From positions 1 through 64,000 of the forward strand of contig CASDTX010000004.1 of the NCBI GenBank assembly GCA_949283695.1: a stretch of DNA of 64,000 nt, given 5' to 3'. This DNA comes from an uncultured Eubacteriales bacterium. GTDB lineage: Bacteria; Bacillota; Clostridia; Lachnospirales; Lachnospiraceae. Each line of letters starts with the position of its first letter. The stretch's first letter is position 1. This document shows positions 44,513-54,042 of this stretch, in pieces. Under the pieces are notes generated by a model. It did no database searches. It was not told the origin of the DNA and saw only the letters and a program-made list of their open reading frames with translations. The position numbers and the translations under genes are program-made.

Positions 44513-44540
44513 GCTGCCCCTCATGTTCATGAGGGGCAGC
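44513..44540. terminator. Perfect 12-bp inverted repeat between surface protein and glycosyltransferase genes
   Basis: GCTGCCCCTCAT and ATGAGGGGCAGC form a perfect stem with a 4-base loop, 43 bases after the surface-protein stop. A T-run is missing on both strands. It may act as a transcript-end or processing hairpin that uncouples the abundant surface-protein mRNA from the downstream genes. Confidence 0.6.
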
Positions 44541-44564
44541 ATATGTAAAAGGGATAATTTCGTT

Positions 44565-45485
44565 ATGACAGATCATAAAAATCAACCTCTTATCAGTATA
44601 ATCGTACCAACCTATGAAAGAAGCAGCCTTCTGACACGGGCTCTGGACTCTATCTATGCGCAGACGTGGAAGAACATTGAGGTCGTGGTGGCTGATGATA
44701 ATATACCCGGGAGCCGCTGGGAAGAAGAAACCCGCAGGATGCTGGAACCTTATATGCAGAGAGCGGATTTTCTCTATGTGAAGACCGCGGGCAGAACCGG
44801 CGGCGGAGCCGCAAGGAATCTGGCGATCCGCCAGTGCCATGGAGATTATGTGGCATTTCTTGACGATGATGACCGCTATCTGCCGGATAAGCTGGAGCGT
44901 CAGGTGCGCTTTATGCAGGAGTATGAGCTGGACGGAAGCTATCATGATGTCCGCTGGTTTGATGAGAATGAGAGACAGGTGGAATACCGGTCAATGGATT
45001 ATACGAAGGACTACAGTCCGGAAGGGCTGCTGAAGGCACATATCCTGCATTCCATCGCTCCTACTGCGATCTATATGTTTCGAAGAGATCAACTTCTGGA
45101 GACAGAAGGATTCGGCGAGGTGCCGTCCGGCCAGGACTTCATCCTTATGCTTCGCTGTATTGAGAAGCGGATGAAGATGCGGTATCTGGAGGGCGCGTAT
45201 GTGATTCAGTACCTGCACGGCGGAAAACGGATTTCATTGGGTGACAACAAAGTAAAAGGGGAAAACATGCTCTATGAGCTGAAGCATCAGTATTTTCCTC
45301 TGCTGACCAAGGATGAGCGCACGTATGTAAAGTTCCGGCATTATGCCGTGCTCGCTTTCTCGTCCATGCGCAGCGGGAAGCTGCTGCGGGCAGGAAAGTA
45401 TGCGCTGATGACAGTGGGAAGTTCACCTCTGTACTGCGCGAAAGAGGCTGTCCGGTATTTCAGGTCTAAGTTCAGGAGAAAGTAA
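44565..45485 (+). CDS. Glycosyltransferase family 2
   Basis: A 306-residue GT-A enzyme: ISIIVPTYERSSLLTRALDS (~10-29), VVVADD and the metal-binding DDDD in VAFLDDDDRYLPD (~108). The C-terminus is short and basic. It transfers a sugar during repeat-unit synthesis. ATG at 44565 after AAAAGGGATAATTTCGTT is preferred over the upstream in-frame ATGs, which lie within or next to the preceding hairpin. Confidence 0.88.
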   Translation: MTDHKNQPLISIIVPTYERSSLLTRALDSIYAQTWKNIEVVVADDNIPGSRWEEETRRMLEPYMQRADFLYVKTAGRTGGGAARNLAIRQCHGDYVAFLDDDDRYLPDKLERQVRFMQEYELDGSYHDVRWFDENERQVEYRSMDYTKDYSPEGLLKAHILHSIAPTAIYMFRRDQLLETEGFGEVPSGQDFILMLRCIEKRMKMRYLEGAYVIQYLHGGKRISLGDNKVKGENMLYELKHQYFPLLTKDERTYVKFRHYAVLAFSSMRSGKLLRAGKYALMTVGSSPLYCAKEAVRYFRSKFRRK

Positions 45486-46559
45486 ATGAAGAAAAAAGGC
45501 ATTGCGGTTGTGGGCCGTGTTGCGGAAGGAACAGAACTTCTGGACGGCCAGACAGTGAAGACGAAGATCTTATATGAGGAACTGCGGAAGACCTTTCCTG
45601 ACAGGAAGATCATCTGCATTGATACGTATCAGTACCGAAAGTATATCGTTTCTATTTTATATCGTACCGTAAAAGCGTTCGCGGAATGTGAACACTTCTT
45701 TGTGCTTCTTTCCAGAAATGGACGGAAGTTCTTTTTCCCGATTTTGAACGGGATGAACTCCTTATTTCACAGAAAACTTTATCATGATGTGGTGGGCGGA
45801 GCACTGCCCGGGGAAGCGGCAGCGCGGCCGGCGCTTGTGAAGCAGCTGAAGCGATTTATCGTGAACTGGGTAGAACTGCCGGATATGAAAGCAGAACTGG
45901 AGAAACTCGGCGTGAGGAATGTGGAGGTCCTGCCGAATTTCAAACGGCTCAGTATCCTGGGGGAAGATCAGCTCCCGGCCGGACATAGGGGGGAACCTTA
46001 TGTATTCACGATGTTCAGCCGCGTCGTGAAGGAGAAGGGGATGGAGACGGCTGCCCGCTCGGCTGCAGAACTGAACCGGCGGGCGGGAAGGATACGGGCT
46101 GTTGTGCATATCTATGGGCCGGTAGATCCGGTCTATGAGGAGGAGTTCAGGAAACTTCTGGAAGACTATAAGGACTGTGTTGTCTATCAGGGCTGTATCC
46201 CGTATAATGAGAGCGTGAAAGCACTCAGCGGAAGCTATATGCTTCTTTTCCCATCCGTTTATCCGGGGGAGGGAATGCCCGGAACAATCATCGACGCCTT
46301 TTCGGCAGGCCTTCCGGTCATTGCCTCAGACTGGCGGTATAACCGGGATATGGTGCAGGACGGAGTCACCGGCTGCTGCTATGAGTGGCAGAAACCGGAA
46401 CAGCTTACCGAGCGTATGGCCTATGCGGTCGATCATCCGGCGGAAATTGATGCTATGCGTCCGGCATGCCTGAGGGAAGCTCAGAAGTATACCCCGGAAT
46501 CAGCCATGAGACAGATTGTGAAGAAAATGCGGGAAACGGCAGATGGAGGATGTGTATGA
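45486..46559 (+). CDS. Glycosyltransferase family 4
   Basis: A 357-residue GT-B transferase starting directly after the preceding stop. Donor-side motifs are FTMFSRVVKEKGMETAARSA and the EX7E-like PSVYPGEGMPGTIIDAFSAGLPV. The N-terminal half is less conserved (GIAVVGRVAEGTELLDGQTVKT). It overlaps the next gene by four bases (ATGA), so it lies within a translationally coupled glycosyltransferase set. Confidence 0.87.
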   Translation: MKKKGIAVVGRVAEGTELLDGQTVKTKILYEELRKTFPDRKIICIDTYQYRKYIVSILYRTVKAFAECEHFFVLLSRNGRKFFFPILNGMNSLFHRKLYHDVVGGALPGEAAARPALVKQLKRFIVNWVELPDMKAELEKLGVRNVEVLPNFKRLSILGEDQLPAGHRGEPYVFTMFSRVVKEKGMETAARSAAELNRRAGRIRAVVHIYGPVDPVYEEEFRKLLEDYKDCVVYQGCIPYNESVKALSGSYMLLFPSVYPGEGMPGTIIDAFSAGLPVIASDWRYNRDMVQDGVTGCCYEWQKPEQLTERMAYAVDHPAEIDAMRPACLREAQKYTPESAMRQIVKKMRETADGGCV

Positions 46560-47578
46560 ACGCCACAAAGAATACAGAACAACCACTGGTCAGTGTGATT
46601 ATAACAACTTATCATAATGAGGCATATCTGCCGCGGGCCGTGGAATGCGTGCTTCATCAGACATATCCGGCTGTGGAACTGATCGTTGTGGATGATAATC
46701 CGCCCGAGAGTGATGCCCGCCGGGCCACAGAAGCAGTGATGAAGCGGTATCCCCAGGCTGTTTATCTGAAGCATCCGGAGAACCGCAACGGAGCGGCAGC
46801 CAGAAATACCGGAATCCGGGCTGCGAAGGGAACATACATTGCCTTTCTCGACAATGACGACGTGTATTTCCGTACGCATCTTTCCGACTGCGTCCGTGCA
46901 TTGGAAACGCATCCGGAATGCGGCGCTGTCCTATGCGGTGTTGTGAAGATCCGCGGCGGGAACTGCTGGGATGTGGTCCGGCCGCCGGAGGGAGATCTGA
47001 TCCGCGCGCTGTTTCTGTCGGAGACGGCGCTGGGAACGGGGAGCAACCTGTTCGTGAGGGCCGGACTGGTACGGGAAACCGGCGGGTTTGACGAGAGTTT
47101 CAGACGGCATCAGGACGTAGAGTTCGGCGTCCGTTTGTTCTCCCTGTGCGACGCCTGCAGGATCCCGGAAGTTCAGATCGTGAAAGAGATGGACGGATTC
47201 TCCAACCGCCCGGATTTCGAACGTTTTCGCGCAACGAAGGAGCATTTTATCCAGAAGTTTGAACGAGAGCTGGCTTCCCTGAGTAAAGAAGAACAGGCCC
47301 GGTTTTATGCCGGGCAGTGGAGCTCGCTTCTGTACGCTGCCTGCAGCGAGGGGAACCGGGAGAGGATCCGAGCAGCGGCGGACGAGATCAGAAAGTACCG
47401 GAGCGTCAGCAGCAAAGAGAGATTTCTTATTTTTTTAAGTGAATTTCATATTTTTTTCGTTTATGAAGGAATCAAAAGGTTTCTCAAACGGAGAAAGTCT
47501 GGTAGAATATATAATCAGGTAACTAAGAATCTGACAGAATACGACCGAAAGATATTTTTGGACATGTTGAGAGGATAA
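46556..47578 (+). CDS. Glycosyltransferase family 2
   Basis: A 340-residue GT-A enzyme with VSVIITTYHNEAYLPRAVE, VVDDN and metal site FLDNDDVYF. It resembles the 44565-45485 transferase in overall organisation and is probably an ancient paralogue. ATG at 46556 follows GGAGGATGTGT and overlaps the previous stop. The C-terminal segment (~300-340) is basic, which would place the protein at the membrane. Confidence 0.88.
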   Translation: MNATKNTEQPLVSVIITTYHNEAYLPRAVECVLHQTYPAVELIVVDDNPPESDARRATEAVMKRYPQAVYLKHPENRNGAAARNTGIRAAKGTYIAFLDNDDVYFRTHLSDCVRALETHPECGAVLCGVVKIRGGNCWDVVRPPEGDLIRALFLSETALGTGSNLFVRAGLVRETGGFDESFRRHQDVEFGVRLFSLCDACRIPEVQIVKEMDGFSNRPDFERFRATKEHFIQKFERELASLSKEEQARFYAGQWSSLLYAACSEGNRERIRAAADEIRKYRSVSSKERFLIFLSEFHIFFVYEGIKRFLKRRKSGRIYNQVTKNLTEYDRKIFLDMLRG

Positions 47579-47580
47579 CA

Positions 47581-48891
47581 ATGGACAAGCTGCGAAAGAT
47601 GACAAACGTGACAAAGATCTATTCTGATATTGTGAACAGCCAGGTTCCGGGACGTGTTTTCTGGGTGAGCTATCTGCTGCTTCTGGTGATCCACTGTGTG
47701 GAAAATACTTCTGTGATCTATTCCGACGCGGTATGGGTTGATGGAATGTATCTGTTTCGCAATCTGCTCTATCTTGTTTTGCTTGCAAGGCTCGGTTTTC
47801 TTTCCGTATTCCAGCGGAAGGAGCTGATCTGTGCAGGCATCTTTTTCGTGGCTGGAGCGGCCAGTTTTCTTGGAAGCGGGGACTTCGCACTTATGGAATT
47901 CTTCCTGATTATGTTTTCGGCGAAAGACGAATCCCCCCGCAGGATTGTGGCTGCATTTGCCGTCATTAAGGGAGCTGCGCTTCTGATTACTCTGCTGCTG
48001 TGGCGGATCGGCGTGCTGGCCGCGGTTTACTATCAGGATGATCACGTGGGCTATTATAATACATACGGATTCTGCCACCGCAATGTCCTGGCGGCGAATA
48101 TCACAGTGCTGTGCCTGGCCTGGTTCTATCTGAGGTGGCGCAGTCTGAAGGTGTGGGATGTGGCGGTCTGGAGCGGGATCGCTCTTCTGACGTGGCCCAT
48201 TGCGCAGAGCCGGACCGGACTGATCGTTCTGTTCCTGATTATTTTCGGCATGTTCTTCGGCAGCCGGAAACGGCAGTGGATCCTGAGAGTTCCGAATCTC
48301 CGAACGGTGATTCTCTTGTGTTTTGCGGCGATTCTGCTGATCAGTGTGATCGGCACGATTTTCTATTCGGATGATTCTGCTGTATGGAAGCTGGTTGACA
48401 GTATCTTCACCAAGAGATTCAAGTTTGCAAACCAATGCCTGGAGCCGTATGGCCTGTCAGTGTTCGGTCAGCAGCTGCCGTTTGTGAGCACGATCGAGGC
48501 ACAGAATTCGGACGCGGCAAGACTGATTCTGGATAATTCATACATGCGGGCGATCCTTTACTATGGGATCCTGCCGGGGATTCTGTTCCTGGGAACCTAT
48601 TTCCGATCACTGGACCTGTCGCTGAAGCGAAGAGATGTCAGGCTGATGATCTGTCTGACCGTATTTGCTGTTTATGGGCTTTCCGAGAGCTATCTGCTGG
48701 ATGTGAATTATCAGTTCCCGGTGCTGGTCGCCTGGAGTCGGTATTTCTTCAAGAGCGGTCACGGCAGACACCCGCAGTCAGGTGCATCTGCACAGAAGCA
48801 GGCAGAAGATCCGGACAGCGGTCCGGAGAGGAAGACAGCACTTCAGTATGCCGGCGATGTGATCCGGTATTGTAAAGGAAAGATAAGATGA
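47581..48891 (+). CDS. Polysaccharide polymerase-like membrane protein (Wzy candidate 2)
   Basis: A 436-residue protein with about ten to eleven hydrophobic helices. A central HRNVLAANITVLCLAWFY segment and the loop after TWPIAQSRTGLIVLFL match the layout of O-antigen/capsule polymerases, although sequence conservation in this family is weak. The C-terminal ~45 residues are polar. It lies directly before a flippase gene with a four-base overlap, the usual Wzy-Wzx order. It is the second polymerase candidate in the locus. Confidence 0.75.
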   Translation: MDKLRKMTNVTKIYSDIVNSQVPGRVFWVSYLLLLVIHCVENTSVIYSDAVWVDGMYLFRNLLYLVLLARLGFLSVFQRKELICAGIFFVAGAASFLGSGDFALMEFFLIMFSAKDESPRRIVAAFAVIKGAALLITLLLWRIGVLAAVYYQDDHVGYYNTYGFCHRNVLAANITVLCLAWFYLRWRSLKVWDVAVWSGIALLTWPIAQSRTGLIVLFLIIFGMFFGSRKRQWILRVPNLRTVILLCFAAILLISVIGTIFYSDDSAVWKLVDSIFTKRFKFANQCLEPYGLSVFGQQLPFVSTIEAQNSDAARLILDNSYMRAILYYGILPGILFLGTYFRSLDLSLKRRDVRLMICLTVFAVYGLSESYLLDVNYQFPVLVAWSRYFFKSGHGRHPQSGASAQKQAEDPDSGPERKTALQYAGDVIRYCKGKIR

Positions 48892-50339
48892 ATTCCATAA
48901 CAAAGAACTTTATGTATAACGTGGTCTACCAGATCCTGCTGATCCTTCTGCCGCTGATTACGACCCCGTATATCTCCCGTGTGCTGGGGTCCGGGGGGCT
49001 GGGGACCTATACGTATACTTATACAATTGCCAATTACTTCGTACTGGCCGCAATGCTTGGGGTGAAGAACTACGGCAACAGAAGCACAGCGGCTGTGCGG
49101 GACGACCGGAAGCTTCTCAGCAGAACATTCTGGGAGATCTACGGGCTTCAGTTCCTGTGTTCGGCAGCTGTGCTTGCGGTTTATCTGATCTATGTGCTGG
49201 CCTTTGTGAAAGAGTACCAGCTGATTGCCCTGCTGCAGACCATCTACGTACTGTCAGGGCTGATGGACATCAGCTGGCTTTTCTTCGGGGTGGAACAGTT
49301 CAAGATCACCGTAACCCGCAATATCGCGATCCGGCTGGTGAACCTTGCCTGTATCTTTCTCTTTGTAAAAGACCAGGGAGATCTGTGGATTTATACATTG
49401 ATCATGACATTGGGAACCGCACTTTCTCAGGGCTATCTGTGGCTCTATGTAAAGCGGCTTGTAGACTGGCACAGGCCGAGGCTGAAGGATTTGTGGAATC
49501 ATATGATTCCGGAACTGGTTCTCTTCATCCCTATTATCGCGGTGAGCCTTTATACGATGATGGACAAGGTGATGCTTGGCGCGATGAGCACCATGAGCCA
49601 GGTGGGGTTCTATGAAGGAGCGTCAAAGATCCTCAATATCCCTCTGGGAGTGATCACTGCCCTCGGGACGGTGATGCTGCCGCGGATGTCCAATCTGGCA
49701 GCCAAAGGGAAAGTCCGGGAGAGCGGGAAGTATATTCAGAACTCGATGATTTTTGCAATGTTTCTGGCGTCCGGCATGATGTTCGGCATCGCTGGCATCG
49801 CGGAAGACTTTGTACCTTTGTTCCTGGGAGAAGAATACAGCTCCTGTATGCTCCTGATCCGGGTGATGGCGCCGACTGTGCCCTTTATTGCCTGGGCAAA
49901 TGTGATCCGTACGCAGTATCTGATCCCGAACCATGAGGATAAGAGTTATATCATCTCGGTGGTCCTGGGAGCAGCGGTGAATCTGGCGGTCAACGCCCTT
50001 CTGATTCCCAGGCTGCAGGCACTGGGAGCGGTGATCGGAACGGTATGCGCCGAGGGCAGCGTCTGTATCAGTCAGACAGTGATGGTGAGGAAGAAGCTTG
50101 CGATCGGGCGCTATCTGAAGGATACATGGATGTACTTCCTATTCGGAGCAGTAATGTTTCTGCTGATCCAGGCAGTCCACGGTCGGATCAGAGGTACGGC
50201 GGCTGCACTGGCAGCAGAGATTCTGGCCGGAGGCGGTGCATATGTGCTTCTGTCCGGCGGATATTTCCTGCTGACCCGCAGGAAGACGGGCGCCGGGCCG
50301 GAGATAAGCAGGAAAATGGGAAAGAAAAATAAAGATTGA
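48888..50339 (+). CDS. Polysaccharide flippase, MOP superfamily (Wzx candidate 2)
   Basis: A 483-residue membrane protein beginning MNSITKNFMYNVVYQILLIL, then TTPYISRVLGSGGLGTYTYT. This is a classic RfbX/Wzx N-terminus, followed by ~12-14 helices (MDKVMLGAMSTMSQVGFYEG). It flips undecaprenyl-linked repeat units. It is clearly a different lineage from the 35450-36907 flippase. The ATG overlaps the polymerase stop. Confidence 0.9.
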   Translation: MNSITKNFMYNVVYQILLILLPLITTPYISRVLGSGGLGTYTYTYTIANYFVLAAMLGVKNYGNRSTAAVRDDRKLLSRTFWEIYGLQFLCSAAVLAVYLIYVLAFVKEYQLIALLQTIYVLSGLMDISWLFFGVEQFKITVTRNIAIRLVNLACIFLFVKDQGDLWIYTLIMTLGTALSQGYLWLYVKRLVDWHRPRLKDLWNHMIPELVLFIPIIAVSLYTMMDKVMLGAMSTMSQVGFYEGASKILNIPLGVITALGTVMLPRMSNLAAKGKVRESGKYIQNSMIFAMFLASGMMFGIAGIAEDFVPLFLGEEYSSCMLLIRVMAPTVPFIAWANVIRTQYLIPNHEDKSYIISVVLGAAVNLAVNALLIPRLQALGAVIGTVCAEGSVCISQTVMVRKKLAIGRYLKDTWMYFLFGAVMFLLIQAVHGRIRGTAAALAAEILAGGGAYVLLSGGYFLLTRRKTGAGPEISRKMGKKNKD

Positions 50340-50377
50340 CAAAGAAAAATAGAGATATGGAAGGGAGAATGAAAACG

Positions 50378-52333
50378 ATGAGAAATGGAATGAGAGCGGC
50401 GGCAGCCGGGCTGGCGGCCCTGACAGTCTTCGCGCAGGGCGCAGAAGTATGGGCAGCCGGAGAGGGACAGCCGGGCGGAGGTGCCCTGGCTGCGGCTGAG
50501 GCTGTGCAGGAGGATGCGGGTCAGGGGAATCTGGTAGAGGACGTGTATGTCAATCCTCTGTATGAGGACGAGGTCGGCCCTTCTGACCTGAAGGATGAGG
50601 CAGAAGAGAGAAACGGCGGAATCAGCCTGTACAGTGAGCCGGTATATGCGGACACGATCGAAGAGGCCGGGGAACAGATCCGGGAGGGAATGAAGAACCG
50701 GGATGAGACGATCGTGGTCTACTATCAGGCGCCGGAATACGTAGACGGCGTGATGCGGGAGATCGCGGCAGAGGGACTGGAACATACCGGGGTGCCGGAC
50801 GAAGGCGATTATCTGAAATGGCAGTATGCCGGATGGTCGGCAACGGGAAGTCTTTCGAATTCTGCTGACGGAAGCACCTGCTACATGACCTTCACGTATA
50901 CCTATACGTACTACACGACTTATGAACAGGAACTGGCAGTAGACGAGCGGGCGAAAGAGGTGCTGGACAGCCTGGATGTATACGACAGCAGCGACTACGA
51001 GAAACTGCTGGCGGTCTATGATTTCATCTGTGAGAATACGGAGTATGATTATGATAATCTGAACGACAGCGACTATAAGCTGAAGTATACAGCGTATGCG
51101 GCGCTGATTGATCAGAAGGCGGTGTGTCAGGGATATGCGGCGCTGTTCTACCGGATGGCGCTGGAACTCGGCGTAGACAGCCGTCTGATCTCGGGAACCG
51201 GGAACGGAGGAGCTCACGGATGGAATATCGCAGAACTGGACGGCCTTTATTATAATGTGGATGCGACCTGGGACGCAGGAAATACGGAATATCAGTATTT
51301 CCTGAGGGGAACGGATAATTTTGGTGACCATGCGGCGGATGCAGAGTTTACAACAGTCGCATTCACAGCCGCATACCCAATGTCGGCCAAAGACTATGAG
51401 CCGAGTGAACCTCTTCCGCCGGACCAACCCGTTCTGCCGGAGGAGCCTCAGGCAGAAACACCTGTGATCACATCGGTCTACAGCCAGGCGAAGACTTCTG
51501 CGAAAGTGACCTGGACGCAGTCAGAGGGGGCCGACGGGTACGAACTGTACCGCGCGGAAGATCCGGACGCTTCGGATGCGGAATGGAATCTGACGAAGAC
51601 CATTCAGTCAGGGGATATTGTTCAGTATACCAATACAGGTCTGACCGTAGGGAAAACCTATTACTATAAGGTCCGCGCCTTCGCGCTGGACAAAGATCAG
51701 CAGCGGGTGTATTCTGATTTCTCGAATGTCAGCTACATGCCGGCCGCGGCTGTATTCAACGGACCTTACAGCAATTCGTCTGAGCGCATCCGCCTTCTGT
51801 GGAATCCGGTCCAGGGCGCTCACGGCTACCAGCTCTGGAGGAAGGGCGCAGACGGGGTCTACAATGTGGTGAAGACCCTTGGCGACCGGGGAAACACTCT
51901 GACAGACAATCAGGGGGCCGCATCGGCATACAGCAATACCGGGCTGGAAGCCGGGAAGACGTATACATACCGGATGCGTGCATTTGCCTTCGTAAACGGG
52001 AAGAAAGTCTTCGGCGTCTACTCGGATGAGGTCTCTGTGACGGTCATGCTTGACCAGACGGAGCTGGCTGTGACCAGCCCGAAAGCCGGAAGGGCGCTGA
52101 TTGCCTGGAATCAGGTGAACGGAGCTGATGGCTATCAGATCTGGCGCGCGGAGAGCGGAACCGGGAAATATGCGATCGCGAAGACCATTCAGGCGGGAGA
52201 TGTGACCTCCTATACGAATACGGGCCTGAAAAGCGGGGCTGCTTATGATTATAAAGTGCGGGCTTATAAGAATGTTGACGGAAAGATAATATTCGGAGAA
52301 TATTCGGCAGTGAAGCGTATCTTGATTCAATAG
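50378..52333 (+). CDS. Secreted transglutaminase-like/FN3 protein
   Basis: A 651-residue secreted protein. The signal peptide reads MRNGMRAAAAGLAALTVF and ends near VWAAG. The transglutaminase-like core has Cys250 (QKAVCQGYAALFYR), His280 (GAHGWNIAELDG) and Asp295 (YYNVDATWD). A Pro-rich linker and three FN3-like modules (~355-651) follow. The modules are clearly paralogous to the three at the end of the 1447-residue protein (shared AKVTW, KTYYYKVRAFAL, LGDRGN, NQGA). ATG at 50378 lies 10 bases after AAGGGAG; ATG at 50369 is too close. Being inside the Wzx-to-sugar-transferase run suggests a role in displaying or modifying the polymer. Confidence 0.82.
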   Translation: MRNGMRAAAAGLAALTVFAQGAEVWAAGEGQPGGGALAAAEAVQEDAGQGNLVEDVYVNPLYEDEVGPSDLKDEAEERNGGISLYSEPVYADTIEEAGEQIREGMKNRDETIVVYYQAPEYVDGVMREIAAEGLEHTGVPDEGDYLKWQYAGWSATGSLSNSADGSTCYMTFTYTYTYYTTYEQELAVDERAKEVLDSLDVYDSSDYEKLLAVYDFICENTEYDYDNLNDSDYKLKYTAYAALIDQKAVCQGYAALFYRMALELGVDSRLISGTGNGGAHGWNIAELDGLYYNVDATWDAGNTEYQYFLRGTDNFGDHAADAEFTTVAFTAAYPMSAKDYEPSEPLPPDQPVLPEEPQAETPVITSVYSQAKTSAKVTWTQSEGADGYELYRAEDPDASDAEWNLTKTIQSGDIVQYTNTGLTVGKTYYYKVRAFALDKDQQRVYSDFSNVSYMPAAAVFNGPYSNSSERIRLLWNPVQGAHGYQLWRKGADGVYNVVKTLGDRGNTLTDNQGAASAYSNTGLEAGKTYTYRMRAFAFVNGKKVFGVYSDEVSVTVMLDQTELAVTSPKAGRALIAWNQVNGADGYQIWRAESGTGKYAIAKTIQAGDVTSYTNTGLKSGAAYDYKVRAYKNVDGKIIFGEYSAVKRILIQ

Positions 52334-52425
52334 ACAGATCGTTCAGCTGGAAGATATAGAAAGAGGCATGCGTTAGGAGAACAGAGAGGCAGCCTCTTTC
52401 TGGCTGCCGAAGGGGGTGGACAGAA

Positions 52426-53868
52426 TTGTATAATAAAATTTCAGGCAGCTGGCTGAAGCATTGGGATTTCATGCTGCTGGACATGATCTTTCTCCAGATC
52501 GCCTATATCTTCTCCTATATGGTGAGAAATGGATTCAATAATCTATATGAGAACAGGGTATATCTGAACATTGGAATCTTTATCTGCCTGCTTGACCTGT
52601 GTGCGGCGTTTTTTCTGGAAGATTACAGAGGGATCATGCGCCGGGACAGCTTTATGGAACTGAAGGCAGTGATCAAGCATGTGTTTATGGTCTGCATTTT
52701 TGTGCTTGCATACTTGTTCTTGTCCAAGAGCAGTGAAGAGTTCTCTCGTGTTTCCTTTGTGGTGTTTTCCGTCAGTTCGGTAGGGATCCTCTATGTAGAG
52801 CGATGTCTGTGGAAACTGTATCTGCTGAAATATAAGAAGATCCACTATATGAAAAAGGCGCTTCTGATTCTGACCACAAGTGATATTGCAGAGGAAGTGG
52901 TGCGCACCGCAGAGAAAAATACTTACAATGAACTGCTGCTGATCGGTATTGTGCTGGCTGACCGGGACGATCTGGTAGGAAACGATCTGTGCGGCGAGAA
53001 GGTCGTATGCAGGATGGAGGATCTACATGATTATATCCAGACCAAATGGGTGGACGGCATCCTGGTGAATGTCAGCGATCAGTATCATGTGCCCAGTCAG
53101 CTGGTGACGCAGTGCACCCAGATGGGCGTAACTGTACATATTAAGATCTCAGAGATCGGCGAGGACGCCGGGAATCAGGAATTGGAGAAAATCGCGGGAT
53201 ACGTAGTTGTGTCCACCGGCATCGGCGCGTCCAGCCCGGGGGAACTGTTTGCCAAGCGGGTGATCGATATCGCGGGAGCGCTGGTCGGGCTGGTATGTAC
53301 CGGGATCCTTTCGATCTTCGTCATCCCGGCGGTCAAGCTCAGTTCCCCGGGACCGGTTATTTTCAAGCAGACGCGCATCGGCAGGAACGGCAGGAAGTTC
53401 GAGATGTACAAATTCCGCAGTATGTATCTGGACGCGGAAGAGCGGAAGAAGGCCCTGATGGAGCGGAACCAGATGCATGGAAATATGTTCAAGATGTATG
53501 ACGATCCAAGGATTATCGGCAGCGGGCCGGACGGCAGAAGACATGGCCTGGGATGGTTCCTGCGGAAGACCTCGATTGACGAGTTCCCCCAGTTCTGGAA
53601 CGTCCTCAAAGGCGACATGAGTCTGGTGGGGACCAGACCGCCCACAGTGGACGAGTGGGAGAAATACGAGCATCACCACCGGGGACGGCTTGCCATGAAG
53701 CCGGGGCTTACCGGTATGTGGCAGATCAGCGGCCGCAGCGAGATCACAGACTTCGAAGAGATCGTGAAGCTGGATATGGAGTATATCAAGAACTGGAATA
53801 TCGGACTGGACCTCCAGATTCTCTGGAAAACGGTCGGCGTTGTGCTGCGGGGGAAAGGTTCCGGCTGA
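52426..53868 (+). CDS. Undecaprenyl-phosphate sugar phosphotransferase (priming enzyme)
   Basis: A 480-residue polyprenyl glycosylphosphotransferase of the WbaP type. Four or five N-terminal helices lie within ~1-130, followed by a Rossmann-like middle domain (~140-270). The bacterial sugar transferase domain has KRVIDIAGALVGL, SPGPVIFKQTRIGRNG, FEMYKFRSM, LRKTSIDEFPQFWNVLKGDMSLVGTRPP and KPGLTGMWQISGR. It attaches the first sugar-1-phosphate to undecaprenyl phosphate. The start is TTG at 52426 after GGGGGTGGACAGAA. It sits near the 3' end of the locus, not at its usual first place. Confidence 0.92.
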   Translation: MYNKISGSWLKHWDFMLLDMIFLQIAYIFSYMVRNGFNNLYENRVYLNIGIFICLLDLCAAFFLEDYRGIMRRDSFMELKAVIKHVFMVCIFVLAYLFLSKSSEEFSRVSFVVFSVSSVGILYVERCLWKLYLLKYKKIHYMKKALLILTTSDIAEEVVRTAEKNTYNELLLIGIVLADRDDLVGNDLCGEKVVCRMEDLHDYIQTKWVDGILVNVSDQYHVPSQLVTQCTQMGVTVHIKISEIGEDAGNQELEKIAGYVVVSTGIGASSPGELFAKRVIDIAGALVGLVCTGILSIFVIPAVKLSSPGPVIFKQTRIGRNGRKFEMYKFRSMYLDAEERKKALMERNQMHGNMFKMYDDPRIIGSGPDGRRHGLGWFLRKTSIDEFPQFWNVLKGDMSLVGTRPPTVDEWEKYEHHHRGRLAMKPGLTGMWQISGRSEITDFEEIVKLDMEYIKNWNIGLDLQILWKTVGVVLRGKGSG

Positions 53869-53882
53869 TTTCATCATTTTTC

Positions 53883-53911
53883 TTGCTATTCTGCACAGTA
53901 TGTACTAAAAT
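53883..53911 (+). promoter_or_regulatory. Promoter ahead of the LCP gene
   Basis: TTGCTA at 53883-53888 and TAAAAT at 53906-53911 are 17 bases apart, giving the LCP ligase its own promoter with a leader of ~125 bases. Confidence 0.5.
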
Positions 53912-54042
53912 GGCACTGAGCTTAAGAATCGCAGGCGGACTCAGATCTCGCATCAGGGGGGAGTCCACTGGGATGAGAAACTCAGAAGGCAGCAGATTGA
54001 CAGAGGGGCAGTATCATATACGAAAATAAGGGAGTGATCTTC

